Position numbers and translations under genes: made by a program
Shown here: in pieces, positions 45,549 through 55,538 of the stretch
Layout: every line of letters starts with the position of its first letter
How positions within the stretch are numbered: the first letter of the stretch is position 1
Source: Filomicrobium insigne
Lineage (GTDB): Bacteria; Pseudomonadota; Alphaproteobacteria; Rhizobiales; Hyphomicrobiaceae
Assembly: GCF_900104305.1 (NCBI RefSeq)
Contig: NZ_FNJC01000002.1
Span: forward strand, 434,001-498,000
Direction of reading: 5' to 3'
Length of the DNA: 64,000 nucleotides
Notes under the pieces: model-generated
Seen by the model: only the letters and a program-made list of their open reading frames with translations
Told to the model about the DNA's origin: nothing
Databases searched by the model: none

Positions 45549-48029
45549 ATGAGCACGAATCATAAGACGAACACAGCATCGGCTCATATGCCGATCGAAC
45601 CGCAAGACGACCCACCCTTTGACCTCCCGCCGAACACAGAGTCCGGCGCAGGAACACCTGGGCAGGCCGCACCTGCGCACGCGCAAGGCTCCATATCGCA
45701 ACGTGCGCTTGCAAAACGCCCGATGTCATCATCGGCTGCGCCGTACCTCGATGCGCTCAATCCGGAACAACGTGCTGCCGTTGAAGCTCTTGAGGGGCCC
45801 GTCCTTGTGCTTGCGGGGGCCGGCACCGGCAAAACACGTGTGCTCACCACCCGAATCGCCCACATCCTCGAAACCGGTCGCGCCTACCCATCCCAAATCC
45901 TCGCCGTAACATTTACGAACAAAGCAGCGCGGGAGATGAAAGAGCGCGTCGAGCGCTTTGTCGGCGGCAGCGTCGAAGGCATGCCATGGCTAGGCACCTT
46001 CCACTCGATAGGCGTGAAAATCCTGCGCCGCCACGCCGAACTCGTCGGTTTGAAGCAAGGCTTCACGATCCTGGACGTCGATGATCAGCTCCGCCTGATG
46101 AAGCAGGTGATCGAAGCTGAAGGCTTGGACAAGGATCGCTGGCCGGCCCGTCAGCTCGCCGCCTACATAGACAGCTGGAAAAACCGTGGCCTCACGCCAG
46201 AAAAGGTGCCCGCCGGCGAAGCTCACGCGTTTGCAGGCGGCAAAGGCCGCGAGCTTTACGCCGCCTACCAACGCCGCTTGAAGGAATTGAACGCCGCCGA
46301 TTTTGGAGACCTCCTATTGGAAAGCCTCAGGCTTTTCATGGAGAATCCGGATATTCTGGCGCAGTATCACAACCGTTTCCGCTACATCCTCGTCGATGAA
46401 TACCAGGACACCAACGTCGCCCAATATTTGTGGCTGCGTTTGTTGGCTCAGGGCTCCGAAAAGCCGAACATCTGCTGTGTCGGCGATGACGATCAGTCTA
46501 TTTATGGCTGGCGCGGAGCCGAGGTCGACAACATCCTGCGGTTCGAACAGGATTTCCCCGGCGCAACCGTCATCCGGCTAGAACGGAACTACCGGTCTAC
46601 CGCGCATATTCTGGCAACCGCCTCACATCTCATCACCGCCAACGAGAACCGTCTCGGCAAGACGCTCTTCACGGATGGCGCAGCCGGCAACAAAGTCACC
46701 GTGACCGGACTATGGGATGACGAAGAGGAAGCCCGCACCATTGCCAGCAACATCGAAGCCTTGAGCAAGCAAGGGCACCGGCTGAACGAGATCGCGATCC
46801 TCGTACGCGCATCTTTCCAGATGCGCGTATTGGAAGACCGCTTCATCACGACAGGTTTGCCCTACCGTGTCATCGGCGGCCCACGGTTTTATGAACGAGC
46901 CGAAATCAAGGACGCGATCGCCTACCTGGAAGTCACCGCCAATCCAGCTAACGATCTTAAGTTCGAGCGCATCATCAACGTGCCCAAACGCGGCTTGGGG
47001 GATACGTCTGTCAAACGCGTTCGCGAATTGGCACGCGCCAGCGAGATCCCGCTTTTCGCCGCGGCACAATCCATCATCGAAACCGAAGAGTTGTCGGGCA
47101 AGGCCCGTCGCTCTTTGAGCGATCTCGTCAGGCAGTTCGAGCGCTGGCGAGCAAGCGCCGCAACCATGCCCCACACAGAGCTGGCCGAACTGATCCTGGA
47201 CGAGTCAGGCTACACTCAGATGTGGCAAGCGGACAAAAGCCCGCAAGCTCAATCCCGGTTGGAAAACCTCAAAGAACTCGTACGCTTCATGCACGAGTTC
47301 GATACGCTACAAGGGTTCCTTGAGCACGTGTCCCTGGTGATGGATATCGACAACGCGAGCGACGGTGATCGCGTCTCCATCATGACGCTGCATGCCGCCA
47401 AGGGCCTGGAGTTTGATACCGTCTTTCTAACTGGCTGGGAGGAAGGCGTATTCCCGAGCCAGCGTACGCTCGATGAAAGCGGACAGGCCGGACTGGAGGA
47501 AGAGCGTCGTCTAGCTTATGTCGGCATCACCCGGGCCAAGGTCAGTGCACATATCTCCTTCACTCAGAACCGGCGCAATCGTGGTCTCTATCAATCCGCG
47601 ATCCCCTCACGCTTCGTCGACGAACTCCCGGAAGCTCACGTCGAGGTTGTCGAAGCTAAAACACCGTTCGGTGGTGCATATCAGAATTTTGGTGGGCGCT
47701 TCGGAGGCAACCCTTACGGCGCCAGCCGCTTCGATGAGGCCCCAGCGGCATTCCAATCGAGCTACGCGACGCCGGGCTGGCAGCGCGCGCAAAAACAGTG
47801 GCAATCAGATTCGACAACGCCCCCACGCCGTCGCGCAGCCCCACGCACGATTGAAGGCGAACTCGTCGCATCCTCAACGAGCGAGTCCTCATTTGAAATG
47901 GGAGAGCGGGTTTTCCATCAAAAGTTTGGCTATGGCCGGATCTCGGAAATCGACGGCAATAAGCTCACCATTGATTTTGAGAAATCGGGACGCAAGCGCG
48001 TCGTCGACTCTTTCGTCGAGCGCCACTGA
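45549..48029 (+). CDS. ATP-dependent 3'-5' DNA helicase, UvrD/PcrA family
   Basis: An 826-residue superfamily 1A helicase acting in nucleotide excision and mismatch repair and in clearing RecA. The core starts with YLDALNPEQRAAVEALEGPVL. Walker A is GAGTGKT near residue 95, motif II is VDEYQDTN, motif III is GDDDQSIYGWRGA, and motif V/VI lies in MTLHAAKGLEF and YVGITRAK. The C-terminus ends in the PcrA-type tudor-like domain (VFHQKFGYGRISEIDG). An 80-residue proline-rich leader precedes the core. The ATG at 45549 is preferred to the upstream frame start at 45483. Confidence 0.92.
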   Translation: MSTNHKTNTASAHMPIEPQDDPPFDLPPNTESGAGTPGQAAPAHAQGSISQRALAKRPMSSSAAPYLDALNPEQRAAVEALEGPVLVLAGAGTGKTRVLTTRIAHILETGRAYPSQILAVTFTNKAAREMKERVERFVGGSVEGMPWLGTFHSIGVKILRRHAELVGLKQGFTILDVDDQLRLMKQVIEAEGLDKDRWPARQLAAYIDSWKNRGLTPEKVPAGEAHAFAGGKGRELYAAYQRRLKELNAADFGDLLLESLRLFMENPDILAQYHNRFRYILVDEYQDTNVAQYLWLRLLAQGSEKPNICCVGDDDQSIYGWRGAEVDNILRFEQDFPGATVIRLERNYRSTAHILATASHLITANENRLGKTLFTDGAAGNKVTVTGLWDDEEEARTIASNIEALSKQGHRLNEIAILVRASFQMRVLEDRFITTGLPYRVIGGPRFYERAEIKDAIAYLEVTANPANDLKFERIINVPKRGLGDTSVKRVRELARASEIPLFAAAQSIIETEELSGKARRSLSDLVRQFERWRASAATMPHTELAELILDESGYTQMWQADKSPQAQSRLENLKELVRFMHEFDTLQGFLEHVSLVMDIDNASDGDRVSIMTLHAAKGLEFDTVFLTGWEEGVFPSQRTLDESGQAGLEEERRLAYVGITRAKVSAHISFTQNRRNRGLYQSAIPSRFVDELPEAHVEVVEAKTPFGGAYQNFGGRFGGNPYGASRFDEAPAAFQSSYATPGWQRAQKQWQSDSTTPPRRRAAPRTIEGELVASSTSESSFEMGERVFHQKFGYGRISEIDGNKLTIDFEKSGRKRVVDSFVERH

Positions 48030-48067
48030 CACAGAAACAATGAAATCTCTTTGCGAGAAACGGCTCG

Positions 48068-49480
48068 TTAAGCCGCACGCTTGCCCGTGATCAGATCCCA
48101 AGCAATGTTGATGCACTTGGTGCGCTCTTCACGCAAATCGCGATCGGCGGCATCACGGGCGAGATCCGGATGCCAACTCATCCGCAACCCATCAACGATC
48201 TTTTTCAACGTAGCTTCAGACACGCTAGCGTTGATCCCGAGCAACTCGTAGGCTTCCGCGGCCGTCTTCGGCACCGCTCCCCGGCCGACACGCGCCCCTT
48301 TCGACATGCTGATTGCCGCACTATCGGCGATACGGCGAATGCGCTCGAGATCACGGACAATCGCACGAAGCCCGGCCGACGTGCGCGCTTCCGAAAGCTC
48401 GCCCTTATCCGCCTGTTTCAATGAAGCAAGCCGTTGCCGAATGCCCTTCAATTCACCGGAAAGCGTATCACGCAACGGCCCGGCAGATTTCAGGGAGTAC
48501 ACGAGGGACTCGACCTGAAGCAGGAGGGCCGCAACAGAATCGACACCGTTGAAAAAGGTCTGATTATCCGTCCGCGGAAGCTTCGCTGAAAGCTTTGATC
48601 GCCACCAACTGCGTGTTGCACTTCCACCAATTACAGTCCGCAACCGCGCAAAACTGAACGGAGTGCGCCACCGGTGGCGTCCCAGAAACCCAAACATTGC
48701 CGCCAGCAACGTCAGCGCCAAAGCACCTAACGTATAGGCATAAACCAGCCCGCCCGCCGCCGGGGAAACAGCCGCACCGACATCATGCTCGTAAACCACC
48801 GTCTGCCAAGCTTCTTCCGAAATCAGAGCCGTATCTGCCACCAAAATCGCGGAGCTGGCCGCCGAACGCGCGGCCATATCAGCTGCTGCAGCTATAGCAG
48901 CATCCGCCGCGTCCGCGGCGATGGCGTCAGGAGGTACGGAAACAGGGTTCGGAACCGTGGGGTGATCCACCAGATTTTGCGCAATATCTGAGAGATCATC
49001 GTGCGAATTGAGACGTGCGCCCACCTCTTCGATGGGGGCATACCCCCTGGGAATAATGAAACGCGCTGTCCGCTGCGCATTTCCCTTGTTGGTACGTATC
49101 AACAAGTTGAGCTGATCTGCCTCCAACCAGGAAGCGCCAATCGTTTCACTTCGTATCTTCGCGGCAATTTCAACCCACGAAACACTTTTTCCACCGCAAG
49201 AGATCGCGAAGCGATAGATCGTCATCGTTTTGCAATTAGGAGAGCCAGCCTCCCGGCATGCCGTATAAGTCCGCTGCTCTTTGTTGCCGAGAATTTCGTA
49301 CAGCTGCGGTGCGGCTGCCTTAAGGACAACTTCGTTTGCCCGCGTCGTGCAGGAATAGGGCATCTCTAGGCGATCAGCCGCCGACGCGGGGAGGGCGCTC
49401 CACGCCGTCACCGACAAAATGCCACAGATTGTCAGAGAGCGACGCACCCAGACCCCCCTATCACTGGAACGCTTCCGCAC
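48068..49480 (-). CDS. Membrane protein with periplasmic N-domain and cytoplasmic J-domain
   Basis: A 470-residue protein with an unusual layout: a signal peptide (about residues 12-35), a cysteine-containing periplasmic part (about 36-240), one membrane helix near 248-270, and a cytoplasmic coiled region. The C-terminal J-domain (about 412-470) contains the essential HPD in SWHPDLARD. The J-domain would stimulate DnaK, while the outer part may sense or bind envelope material. It does not match DjlA, which has its J-domain after a TerB-like region. The start is GTG. The gene is convergent with the helicase; 38 bases separate the stops. Confidence 0.75.
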   Translation of the reverse strand: MRKRSSDRGVWVRRSLTICGILSVTAWSALPASAADRLEMPYSCTTRANEVVLKAAAPQLYEILGNKEQRTYTACREAGSPNCKTMTIYRFAISCGGKSVSWVEIAAKIRSETIGASWLEADQLNLLIRTNKGNAQRTARFIIPRGYAPIEEVGARLNSHDDLSDIAQNLVDHPTVPNPVSVPPDAIAADAADAAIAAAADMAARSAASSAILVADTALISEEAWQTVVYEHDVGAAVSPAAGGLVYAYTLGALALTLLAAMFGFLGRHRWRTPFSFARLRTVIGGSATRSWWRSKLSAKLPRTDNQTFFNGVDSVAALLLQVESLVYSLKSAGPLRDTLSGELKGIRQRLASLKQADKGELSEARTSAGLRAIVRDLERIRRIADSAAISMSKGARVGRGAVPKTAAEAYELLGINASVSEATLKKIVDGLRMSWHPDLARDAADRDLREERTKCINIAWDLITGKRAA

Positions 49481-49883
49481 CGCCGTTTCTGTGTTCCAAC
49501 CTAGGCACGACTAAGGCAGTTTCACGCAAAATTGCATGAAGCTGTGAATCACTGTTCTGCCAAATACTACATGATCCGACGCCACAGGAATGCCGTCGAA
49601 GCAACGCTATGACACCATGAATCGTCTTTACACGCCAAATAAGTTCGACGGGAAAATCACGGAGTCTTGCATAACTACCGCGTTTATCCGATCAAACCGT
49701 CACAGAGATCGCTTGTTTTAGGATGTATAGTCGCTCGCATAAACTCGACAGCAGCGGAGTTGCATCCTAAACACTACCCTCGTGGGAGAGGGAAACAGCG
49801 ATAACAGTTGACGGTCCGGCCGAAGGAATCCCGTTCCGAACGTCATATTATTGCGTCTGAGACTTATCGGGAGGTTGTGTGTC
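49481..49883. other. Divergent intergenic region before the DUF3754 gene
   Basis: 403 bases without a credible gene. It contains the ribosome site GGGAGG at 49869-49874 for the downstream gene and is likely to hold promoters in both directions. No repeat or clear operator is seen. Confidence 0.4.
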
Positions 49884-51380
49884 ATGTCCCCGGTCAACGC
49901 TGCGGCTCAGGAAGAACCGCAAATCGTCGTGCGTGAGGATTCGCCCTCGGGATCACCATTGACCCCGCCTACCAGCACCTACATGGCAACTGCGCTACCC
50001 CAAAACGGCGTAGACATCCTCAAACCCGATGACGAACGCCCGCGCGAACGTTTTATTCCGATCACGCGTTTCGCCCTCATCGACCGGCTGACATCACCAC
50101 AGGCCTGGGGCGCGGAAGAAGCACGAGTGGCCCGTCGTTTCTTTCATTATCTCGACTACTGGCGTCATCAGCTTTACGGCGCGCGTCTGCTTGAGCTGGA
50201 GCAGACTTACGAACCGTTCAGCCCAGATACCGATCTGTTGCTGACACGCAAATACAGCCGCGATGAACTGCGACAGATGCAAAAACGCTTCGTCTCGGAA
50301 ATGGAGTCGATTCTCGAACAAGCAAATTACGAGCGCCTTGACCCGTCCGTGATCACAGAAATCCTGAGCGAGGCGACCCACTACGGCCTCGACTTGCGGG
50401 TAGACTTTTCGTTGTTCGAAGAATGCTTGATCTATTATCGCGGCGCTTCAACACGCAAAGATCAACGCCGCAACCTGCGCAAATTCCTCCGCAAGGAAGA
50501 ATTTCACGTGCCGATTTTTCAGCGACTGTTCCTGCTCTTCAAATTAAAGCCGCTCGACCGACACATCCGCGAGATTATGGAAAAGGAAAAGATCTCGCGG
50601 AAGGAAGCAGAACGCATGGCAAAACGTCTGCGCGCGAATCTGCCCTCCGCCGTCAATGAAGACGACATCTACATGAAGCTCTTCAAAAACATCCCGCGGT
50701 CGGATGTCGAAATGGTGTTTCCGAACACCACCGTAAAATTCCGTTTGATGGATAAAATTACTTTAGGTGGCACCGGCGCGTTTGGCGTCGGCATGAGCAC
50801 GTTCGCCGCCGCCGGTAAAGTTGGGCTCCTACTCACCAACCCGATCGTTGCAGGCGGCGCGATCTTGGGGTTAGGTGCGGCCCTGTTCCGCCAGGTCAGC
50901 AACTTCTTCAATACAAAGCAGCGCTACATGGTCATCATGGCGCAGAACCTTTACTTCCACTCCATGGCCGACAACCGCGGCGTTATGATCAAGCTCGTCG
51001 ACCGCGCCGCGGAGGAAGACGTAAAGGAAGAAATTTTATTGTATTGCGTCCTGGCCAAAGAACAGGCACATCGCAACGATCTGAAAGCTATCGATCTTGC
51101 GATAGAGCAATACCTCAATTCGAGCTTCGGCGTTGATGTCGATTTCGATCTGGAAGACGCCTTATCGCGACTGATAGCAGACGGCCTCGTTACCGAGGAC
51201 GCCAACGGTTACCTGCATACGCTGCAGCCGCGCGAAGCGGCCCAACACCTTGATGCCAAGTGGGACATGTTCTTGGATCTGCTCCCCGATATTGAGCATA
51301 ACGAGGGTCGGGAAATCCGGACGGCGGACCCGGTCCCGGAACCAACTGCAACAGCCACGCCGGCGGAACAACACGCATAA
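49884..51380 (+). CDS. DUF3754 (TMEM143-like) membrane protein
   Basis: A 498-residue protein of the DUF3754 family, related to the mitochondrial protein TMEM143. A central hydrophobic pair of helices lies near residues 300-345 (GTGAFGVGMSTFAAAGKVGLLLTNP), following a segment KNIPRSDVEMVFPNTTVKFRLMDK that marks the family. The C-terminal part is helical. The ATG at 49884 is supported by GGGAGG; the frame extends to a TTG at 49851. The stop overlaps the prmA start by one base, so the two are coupled. The function is not known. Confidence 0.8.
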   Translation: MSPVNAAAQEEPQIVVREDSPSGSPLTPPTSTYMATALPQNGVDILKPDDERPRERFIPITRFALIDRLTSPQAWGAEEARVARRFFHYLDYWRHQLYGARLLELEQTYEPFSPDTDLLLTRKYSRDELRQMQKRFVSEMESILEQANYERLDPSVITEILSEATHYGLDLRVDFSLFEECLIYYRGASTRKDQRRNLRKFLRKEEFHVPIFQRLFLLFKLKPLDRHIREIMEKEKISRKEAERMAKRLRANLPSAVNEDDIYMKLFKNIPRSDVEMVFPNTTVKFRLMDKITLGGTGAFGVGMSTFAAAGKVGLLLTNPIVAGGAILGLGAALFRQVSNFFNTKQRYMVIMAQNLYFHSMADNRGVMIKLVDRAAEEDVKEEILLYCVLAKEQAHRNDLKAIDLAIEQYLNSSFGVDVDFDLEDALSRLIADGLVTEDANGYLHTLQPREAAQHLDAKWDMFLDLLPDIEHNEGREIRTADPVPEPTATATPAEQHA

Positions 51381-52333
51381 TGTACGCAAACGCGCCTACC
51401 GATACCGACACCTCTAACGACCTGACCCAACACCGCGCGACGACCCTTTCCGCGATCATCTCAGACCGGGATCTGGCTTATCGACTGGCCGGCGTACTGG
51501 AAAATCTGATCGAACCTCAACCCACCGCTCTGAGCCTCTTCGAAGAAGCCGGAAAGGGCTGGCGCATCGAGGCCTACTACGATAGCCAGAGCGACGCGGA
51601 AGCTGCGGCTGCCGGCGTCGAACCCGCTCTGGGAGTCCCTGCACCACAATTTACCCTCGCACCTGTGCCTGAAGCCAACTGGGTGGCGTTGTCTCAAGCA
51701 GCACTTCCCCCAGTCACAGCAGGTCGCTTCACGGTTCACGGCAGTCACGACGCCCATCGCGTCGGACGGGGCCCTGGCGCCATCTTGATTGACGCGGGCG
51801 AAGCTTTCGGCACCGCGCATCATGCCACGACCTACGGCTGCCTTCTTGCGATCGACCGTCTGACCCGGCGGCGGCGATACGCCAACGTCCTGGATTTGGG
51901 ATGTGGTTCCGGCGTGCTGTCCATTGCGGTGGCTCGTGCACTTCCCGCAACAAAGATCCTGGCGAGCGATCTCGATGCGCAGTCCGTCCACGTCGCCGCG
52001 GCCAACATCGCTGCAAATAGGGCTCACGATCGCATCTCAACAATCGTCGCCTCCGGACTGGAGCACCCGCGACTACGGGCCCCCCAAAACTTTGACCTGT
52101 TGATCGCGAATATTCTCGCAGCCCCGCTCATCATGCTGTCCGGATCAATTGCGCGCGCGACAAAACCTGGCGGCCATCTCATCCTCTCCGGCCTCCTCAC
52201 GCATCAGGCTCCTGAAATCATCGCAGCCTACCGGGCGCGCGGTTTCTATCTTGAGCAACACAGCCGCATCGCCGGGTGGTCAACCCTCGTCATGCGTCGC
52301 CTCAACGACAGACCGATATCACCGCATCACTAA
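51380..52333 (+). CDS. prmA: Ribosomal protein L11 methyltransferase
   Basis: A 317-residue class I SAM-dependent methyltransferase of the PrmA type, which methylates ribosomal protein L11. An N-terminal substrate-recognition domain (about 1-115) precedes GPGAILIDAGEAFGTAHHATT, and SAM-binding motif I is VLDLGCGSGVLSIA near residue 173. The motif NILAAPL near 235 is the PrmA-specific NxLA-type active-site segment. It overlaps the DUF3754 gene and lies 110 bases before aminopeptidase P. Confidence 0.9.
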   Translation: MYANAPTDTDTSNDLTQHRATTLSAIISDRDLAYRLAGVLENLIEPQPTALSLFEEAGKGWRIEAYYDSQSDAEAAAAGVEPALGVPAPQFTLAPVPEANWVALSQAALPPVTAGRFTVHGSHDAHRVGRGPGAILIDAGEAFGTAHHATTYGCLLAIDRLTRRRRYANVLDLGCGSGVLSIAVARALPATKILASDLDAQSVHVAAANIAANRAHDRISTIVASGLEHPRLRAPQNFDLLIANILAAPLIMLSGSIARATKPGGHLILSGLLTHQAPEIIAAYRARGFYLEQHSRIAGWSTLVMRRLNDRPISPHH

Positions 52334-52451
52334 ACCGGCGGGGTCGTAACGGCTCTTCGCCATGCGCGGATATTGCGATAGATGCGCATCTCGCTCTACC
52401 ATCACGCTCCCCAAGCCAACGGCACTTGCGCCGTGAACTGAAGTGCCATCC

Positions 52452-54266
52452 ATGTTCCAGACTTTTGAAACACGTAGCGATCCAACTTTAGCCGCGGCTC
52501 GCGTATCGCGGCTGCGTGAAGAGATGCAACGCCGTAAGCTGGACGCTTATCTCATTCCGCGCGCCGATGAACACCAAGGCGAATATGTCCCCCCGTGCGC
52601 CGAACGGCTGCACTGGCTGACGGGCTTTTCGGGAAGCGCCGGATCCGCTGTGGTGACGCACGACACCGCCGCGGTTTTCGTAGATGGGCGCTATACGGTT
52701 CAGGCGCGGCAAGAGGTCGACACGAAAATCTTTGAGATCGTGCCTATGGCCAAAACACGGGCGGAAGATTGGATTCCGCAGAATTTATCGTTCGGCGCGC
52801 GCATTGGCTTCGATCCCAAACTGTTCACGATCGCGCAGATAGAACGTCTGCAAAGCCGGCTGAAACCACACGGCATCAAGGTGACACCCGTCGCGACCAA
52901 CCTTATCGACAAGCTCTGGGGGAAGGATCGCCCCGCCCCGCCAGCCGGCCCCATCATTCCGCACCCTTTGGAATTCGCCGGAACGTCATCCGCAGACAAG
53001 GTCGAAGAAGTGCAGAAGCGCCTAGCTGATGATGAACAGGACGTCGTTGTTCTGACGAGTCCGGATTCCATCGCTTGGCTGCTCAACGCCCGCGGCAGCG
53101 ATGTCGCGCACAACCCAGTCTTCCTGTCTTTCGCGATCGTGCCGCGTCGCGGCAAGGTCGAGCTGTTTGTCGACCCGAAGAAGGTAGACAAATCACTCCG
53201 CGAACACTTGCGTCCGGTAGCCAAGATATTGGCGCCCGACAAACTCGCCGAACGTCTCTCTGACCTTAAATCGCAAAAGAAACGGGTCCGGCTGGATCCC
53301 AATGCGGCAAGCTGGTTCTTTGCCCAAAAGCTTGGCGGTGCGCGACGGATAGCCCGCGGGTCCGATCCGTGCACTGCTTTGAAAGCCATCAAGAACGCTA
53401 CGGAAATAGCAGGGATGCGGATGGCGCATGAACGCGACGGCGTTGCTGTCTCACAGTTCCTATGCTGGCTTGACCGAGAGGCGGCGAAGGGCTCCCTCGA
53501 CGAAATCACGGCGGCTCAGACCCTGGAAGACTTCCGGCGTCAAACAAACCTGCTGCGCGAGATCAGCTTTGACACCATCTCCGGCAGCGGCCCCAATGGG
53601 GCTATCGTCCACTACCGCGTCAGCACGCAGAGCAACCGCCAGCTGAAACAGGGAGAACTGTTCCTCGTCGATTCCGGTGCACAATATCAAGACGGTACGA
53701 CAGACATCACCCGCACGATCGCAATCGGAAAGCCAACCCGTGAGATGATCGAACGCTTCACCCGCGTCCTCAAGGGGCACATCGCCATCGCAACCGCGAG
53801 TTTCCCCAAGGGCACATGCGGCCGCGATCTTGACCCTATGGCCCGCCGCGCATTGTGGGAAGCCAGCCTCGACTACGACCACGGCACAGGCCACGGCGTG
53901 GGGAGCTTCCTCTCTGTGCACGAAGGCCCCGCTTCAATTTCTAAGGCCGGCGCAGTACCCCTGCAGCCCGGAATGATCCTCTCCAACGAGCCCGGTTATT
54001 ATAAAGAAGGCGCCTACGGCATCCGTATTGAGAATTTGGTTCTTGTTCAGGAGCCGAAAAAAGTCAGCAGCGGCGATCGTGAGATGTTGTCGTTCGAAAC
54101 ACTGACATTGGCGCCCATTGATCGGCGCCTCATCGATCCCGCGCTGCTGACGGACGAAGAAAGGGCTTGGCTCAATGCCTACCATGACAGAGTACGCAAA
54201 ACTCTGTCTCCGTTGGTAGATCGTGAAACCAAGGCCTGGCTGAAAGCAGCCACAGCTGTCATTTGA
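52452..54266 (+). CDS. pepP: Xaa-Pro aminopeptidase (aminopeptidase P, M24B)
   Basis: A 604-residue long-form aminopeptidase P that removes an N-terminal residue preceding proline. Two creatinase-like N-terminal domains (about 1-310) precede the pita-bread metallopeptidase domain. Metal ligands appear in order: two Asp in LVDSGAQYQDGTTDITRT, His in GTGHGVGSF, and Glu in LSNEPGYY and in IRIENLVLV. The long three-domain form resembles eukaryotic cytosolic enzymes. The start is taken as the ATG at 52452; a GTG nine bases earlier (52443) is also possible. Confidence 0.92.
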   Translation: MFQTFETRSDPTLAAARVSRLREEMQRRKLDAYLIPRADEHQGEYVPPCAERLHWLTGFSGSAGSAVVTHDTAAVFVDGRYTVQARQEVDTKIFEIVPMAKTRAEDWIPQNLSFGARIGFDPKLFTIAQIERLQSRLKPHGIKVTPVATNLIDKLWGKDRPAPPAGPIIPHPLEFAGTSSADKVEEVQKRLADDEQDVVVLTSPDSIAWLLNARGSDVAHNPVFLSFAIVPRRGKVELFVDPKKVDKSLREHLRPVAKILAPDKLAERLSDLKSQKKRVRLDPNAASWFFAQKLGGARRIARGSDPCTALKAIKNATEIAGMRMAHERDGVAVSQFLCWLDREAAKGSLDEITAAQTLEDFRRQTNLLREISFDTISGSGPNGAIVHYRVSTQSNRQLKQGELFLVDSGAQYQDGTTDITRTIAIGKPTREMIERFTRVLKGHIAIATASFPKGTCGRDLDPMARRALWEASLDYDHGTGHGVGSFLSVHEGPASISKAGAVPLQPGMILSNEPGYYKEGAYGIRIENLVLVQEPKKVSSGDREMLSFETLTLAPIDRRLIDPALLTDEERAWLNAYHDRVRKTLSPLVDRETKAWLKAATAVI

Positions 54267-54293
54267 TACAGAACGTACGTCTATGCGACCAAG

Positions 54294-55463
54294 TTAACGC
54301 GCAGACGCATCAGCCATTCCGATCAACTCGAGCACCGCTTCACGGTCGCCATCAAGCTGTGGCGCCGGCCGCCGCTTACGTGGATCGTCGAACCCCGTGA
54401 CCTTGATCGGGTTGCCAGCCATGCGAACCGTTCCCGCCACGGGATCGTCCGTACGAATAATCATATTCCGGGCTGCGATATGCGCATCGTTGACGACCTG
54501 TTCGACGTTGTTGATCGGCCCGCATGGTACGCCGGCATCCCCAATAACGCGAAGCCACTCCTCAGCGGAACGCGTGACGAGCGTCTTCTCCAACTCAACT
54601 TTCAAACGCTCGTGATTTTGCGTTCTGAGATCGTTAGTTTCAAAATCCGGATCAGCCATGATGTCCGGCCGCTCCAACGCTCCGCACAGCTTTTCAAACA
54701 GCGTCCGATTACCTGCAGCAACGATGATGTGGCTGTCCTTTGTCGCGAACGCCTCAAAGGGCGTTATGGAAGGATGGCGGGCACCCAGCGGCTGAGGAAC
54801 AACCCCATCTGCGAGGTAGCGCCCAATGGCATTCTCTAGGATAGCGACTTGGCAATCGAGCATACCGACGTCGACCATCGCGCCCTTGCCCGTCCTCTCG
54901 CGATCGTACAACGCCGACATGATACCGGCGAAACCAAACAAACCGGCCGTGATATCACCGATGGAAGTCCCCACGCGCGTTGGGCCTGCCTCCGGATAGC
55001 CCGTAACGCTCATGATGCCGCCCATACCTTGGACAACCATGTCATAAGCCGCGCGCGCGCGATAAGGGCCCGTATGTCCGAACCCGGAAATAGCAGCATA
55101 AATAAGCTTGGGGTTGATATCCTTCAGACGGTCCCATCCGTAACCGAGTTTCTCCATGGTTCCTGGACGGTAGTTCTCAACAAGCACGTCTGCCTTGGCG
55201 ACAAGCTTCTCGAAAATCGCACGGTCATGATCATCTTTGAGATTAAGGGCAATGCTCTCCTTGCCGCGATTAAGCGACATGAAATAGGCCGACTTGCCGT
55301 TGATGAAAGGTCCAAATTCACGGGCGTCATCTGCGGTAGCAGGAGCTTCGACCTTGATAACCCGTGCACCCATGTCCGCCAGCACCATCGTCGCATAAGG
55401 GCCTGCGAGGACCCGCGTAAGATCAATTACCAACAGGCGGTCTAGTGGGCCGGTTCTGGTCAT
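54294..55463 (-). CDS. Class III CoA-transferase (CaiB/BaiF family)
   Basis: A 389-residue enzyme that moves CoA between carboxylic acids via an aspartyl-CoA intermediate. The catalytic residue is Asp170 in TSIGDITAG, in the position of Asp169 of formyl-CoA transferase. Family landmarks are VLAGPYATMVLADMGARVIKVE near the start and ENYRPGTMEKLG near residue 96. It is the last gene of the dctP-dctQ-dctM series, so it very probably activates the imported carboxylate. The ATG at 55463 follows GGAGAC; longer readings are unlikely. The actual acid could be itaconate-, oxalate-, malate- or carnitine-like. Confidence 0.9.
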   Translation of the reverse strand: MTRTGPLDRLLVIDLTRVLAGPYATMVLADMGARVIKVEAPATADDAREFGPFINGKSAYFMSLNRGKESIALNLKDDHDRAIFEKLVAKADVLVENYRPGTMEKLGYGWDRLKDINPKLIYAAISGFGHTGPYRARAAYDMVVQGMGGIMSVTGYPEAGPTRVGTSIGDITAGLFGFAGIMSALYDRERTGKGAMVDVGMLDCQVAILENAIGRYLADGVVPQPLGARHPSITPFEAFATKDSHIIVAAGNRTLFEKLCGALERPDIMADPDFETNDLRTQNHERLKVELEKTLVTRSAEEWLRVIGDAGVPCGPINNVEQVVNDAHIAARNMIIRTDDPVAGTVRMAGNPIKVTGFDDPRKRRPAPQLDGDREAVLELIGMADASAR

Positions 55464-55485
55464 TCTTATTGTCTCCAATTCAAAT

Positions 55486-55520
55486 GACGCACAGTTCACA
55501 TATGAAGCGAACTGTGCGTC
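55486..55520 (-). other. Perfect 12-bp stem-loop between dctM and the CoA-transferase gene
   Basis: Arms GACGCACAGTTC and GAACTGTGCGTC (55486-55497, 55509-55520) with an 11-base loop. No strong T-run follows on the minus strand, so partial termination or mRNA stabilisation is more likely than full termination. Confidence 0.6.
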
Positions 55521-55538
55521 TCAGGTCGTGTGTCGTGT

